Assembly: GCA_030539935.1 (NCBI GenBank) | Contig: JAUNXF010000005.1 | Location: 1-35,097, forward strand | Reading direction: 5' to 3' | Source: Methanobrevibacter sp. | Lineage (GTDB): Archaea; Methanobacteriota; Methanobacteria; Methanobacteriales; Methanobacteriaceae | DNA: 35,097 nt | In this document: in pieces, positions 33,254 through 35,097 of the stretch | Layout: every line of letters begins with the position of its first letter | Numbering within the stretch: the stretch's first letter is position 1 | Translations under genes and position numbers: made by a program | The notes under the pieces: generated by a model | Database searches by the model: none | Seen by the model: only the letters and a program-made list of their open reading frames with translations | What the model was told of the DNA's origin: nothing

Positions 33254-34714
33254 ATGGAAATTTATAGTACAATGTCAAGGGAAAAGGAAGAGTTGAACAC
33301 TTTATTCGAAGATAAGATCAAGCTCTTTGTTTGTGGTCCTACAGTATATGATGATGCTCATATTGGCCATGGAAGAACATACATTTCCTTTGATACCATT
33401 AAAAGATATTTGGAATTTAAGGGATATTCTGTATTCTACTTACAAAATATCACTGATATAGATGATAAGATTATCAATAGAGCAAAAGAAAGTGGTGTAG
33501 ATTCCAAATTGCTTGCAAAGAAATTCGAGAAAAGATTTATTGAAGATATGGCTGCTTTGAATGTAAGCAGCGTTAATTATTTTGCAAGGGCTACTGACCA
33601 CATGGAAGAGATTTTGGATCAGATTCAAAGATTGATTGATAAGGGCTTTGCATATGTCACTGAAACTGGAGTTTACTTTGAAGTCGCCAAGTTTAAGGAT
33701 TATGGTAAATTGGCTAATCGTAAAATTGAAGAGCTTGAAACCCACAGAATAGATATTGACAGCTCTAAGAAGAGCCCAAATGATTTTGCCTTATGGAAAA
33801 ACAGAGAAGCTCCTGAGTATGCAGGAGAACCTGTATGGGATTCTCCATGGGGTAAGGGAAGACCTGGTTGGCATATTGAGGATACAGCAATCACTGAAAA
33901 ATACTTTGGACCACAATATGACATTCATGGAGGTGGCCTTGACCTGATATTCCCTCACCATGACTCTGAGATTGCTCAAATGGAAGCCGTTTCAGGTAAG
34001 GAGCCATTGGTCCAATATTGGATGCATACAGGTTTCTTAAATGTTTCAGGAGAAAAGATGTCTAAATCCTTAGGTAACTTCATTACAATTAGGGATTTAT
34101 TGAAAGAATATTCCGGTGAAACATTCAGGTTATTTGTACTTGCGACTCATTATAGAAGCCCAATAGACTTCAGTGAAGTTAGCTTGCATCAGGCTGAAAA
34201 GAATGTGGCAAAAATCAAGAATTATATTGCGGCCATTGATGAGAAGATCAATGAGGAATTTGAAAAGGGCAATGTTTCAGATGATCTTGCTAAATTGGCA
34301 GAATTGGAGGAAAATGAACTTTTCGAAGAATTGCTTAATTTTAATTACTACGGATCCTCTTATGATGTATTGAATGATGGGGTAAAAGAGTTCTTTGATA
34401 GTATGGATGATGACTTCAGCACTCCAAAAGCTATTGCAGCTATTTTCTCATTTATTAAACAATCCAATAAGGATTTAAATGAGGATAAAATAATCATTGA
34501 CGACCTTTTAGCCATTAAGCACTGGTTTGCAGACATCAGCCAAATATTAGGCATTGACTTCTTTGCAAAAGATGATGAGACAAGCGGTGATGAAGAGGAA
34601 TTATTAAACATCATTGCTGATGTTCGTCAAAAGCTAAGGGCTGAAAAGCAATATGGTCTATCTGATGAAATAAGGGATAAGCTTGTTTCATTAGGTATTG
34701 AAGTAAGTGATTAA
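33254..34714 (+). CDS. cysS: Cysteine-tRNA ligase
   Basis: 486 residues. Class I signatures are H36-I-G-H39 in DDAHIGHGRTY and K268-M-S-K-S272 in GEKMSKSLGNF. Zinc-site positions match C27 (FVCGPTVYDD), H235 and E239 (FPHHDSEIAQME). The position that is Cys in the E. coli enzyme (HIECSAM) is Asp210 here, in GWHIEDTAI. I recall that form from other archaeal CysRS. The gene charges tRNA-Cys directly, so the cell need not rely on the SepRS/SepCysS route. It has its own promoter with a palindrome and a hairpin terminator. Confidence 0.97.
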   Translation: MEIYSTMSREKEELNTLFEDKIKLFVCGPTVYDDAHIGHGRTYISFDTIKRYLEFKGYSVFYLQNITDIDDKIINRAKESGVDSKLLAKKFEKRFIEDMAALNVSSVNYFARATDHMEEILDQIQRLIDKGFAYVTETGVYFEVAKFKDYGKLANRKIEELETHRIDIDSSKKSPNDFALWKNREAPEYAGEPVWDSPWGKGRPGWHIEDTAITEKYFGPQYDIHGGGLDLIFPHHDSEIAQMEAVSGKEPLVQYWMHTGFLNVSGEKMSKSLGNFITIRDLLKEYSGETFRLFVLATHYRSPIDFSEVSLHQAEKNVAKIKNYIAAIDEKINEEFEKGNVSDDLAKLAELEENELFEELLNFNYYGSSYDVLNDGVKEFFDSMDDDFSTPKAIAAIFSFIKQSNKDLNEDKIIIDDLLAIKHWFADISQILGIDFFAKDDETSGDEEELLNIIADVRQKLRAEKQYGLSDEIRDKLVSLGIEVSD

Positions 34715-35097
34715 TTATTTTTTAAGATGATTGGTTTTTCCAATCATTTTTCATCTATTTTTTTTATTTTTTGCACTGTTATTTATAATGTTTTATCATT
34801 ATCCAATTTCTACAATTTTTTTTAACTTTTTTTCCTACTTTTTTTATTTTTTTCTTAAATTAAAAATAAAATAATATATATTTGATTTATAAAAAATATA
34901 ATATATATAATAGTTAAAAAGTCAATCATACTTAAATAAATTTAGATAATCTAATTTCATTCATTAATATTCCTTATTTTTCTAATATTTTGAGGCTTTG
35001 AATTATTCTTGCATTGAAAATTTTTAGATAATTATAAATATTATGATTTTTAAAGTAATTAAAAATTTATATTATTTTAAATAAAATTTAAGTAATG
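34715..35097. other. AT-rich non-coding end of the window
   Basis: Apart from the cysS terminator this 383-base stretch shows no supported gene, RNA or strong inverted repeat. Several TATA-like runs around 34875-34915 could belong to a gene beginning beyond the window; the last three bases are ATG. Confidence 0.4.
34727..34747 (+). terminator. cysS transcription terminator
   Basis: ATGATTGG / CCAATCAT form a perfect 8-bp stem with a T5 loop, 13 bases after the stop codon. It is followed by TTTTCATCTATTTTTTTTATTTTTT. Confidence 0.75.

Overview
The window is very AT-rich and looks like a chromosomal segment of a gut or rumen methanogen of the genus Methanobrevibacter or a close relative. The reasons are a giant secreted adhesin-like protein of beta-helix plus DUF11 type, archaeal forms of PheT, ValS and CysS, archaeal TATA boxes, long oligo-T terminators, and ribosome sites that match either GGAGG or the downstream half of the same signal, GGTGAT. 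No rRNA, tRNA, CRISPR array or intact insertion sequence was found. The genus is inferred from gene content only.

Layout. 1-327 is a repeat-rich leader with five tandem stem-loops, then the promoter of a 3321-residue surface adhesin (328-10293). After a 560-base AT-rich gap come yjbQ and a DUF3781 gene (10858-11559). They converge on a minus-strand gene for a 945-residue protein combining an HD phosphohydrolase domain, a long charged helix and two RyR domains (11636-14473). pheT and a small membrane protein follow on the minus strand. valS and a MATE transporter lie on the plus strand. A decayed flavodoxin-family gene (21873-22483, minus) precedes an ADP-ribosylglycohydrolase / DUF1810 pair, then a UbiB/AarF-like kinase, an aroA-nth pair, a TetR/radical SAM pair, and a methylguanine-DNA methyltransferase on the minus strand.

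The right end (30408-34714) is a cysteine block: cysK, cysE, a small Cys-rich helix-turn-helix protein and cysS. CysE makes O-acetylserine, CysK turns it into cysteine, and CysS charges tRNA-Cys. The palindrome-like motif TAACAA-NN-GTTA, or a one-base-shorter form, occurs in the intergenic regions before cysK/ogt, before cysE (twice) and before cysS. This suggests one regulator, for which the helix-turn-helix protein is the local candidate.

The strongest leads for something undescribed are the HD-coiled coil-RyR-RyR protein, the TAACAA motif set with its Cys-rich regulator, the perfect 23-bp palindrome in front of cysS, and the tandem stem-loops upstream of the adhesin. All functional claims rest on motif reading; no database search was possible.
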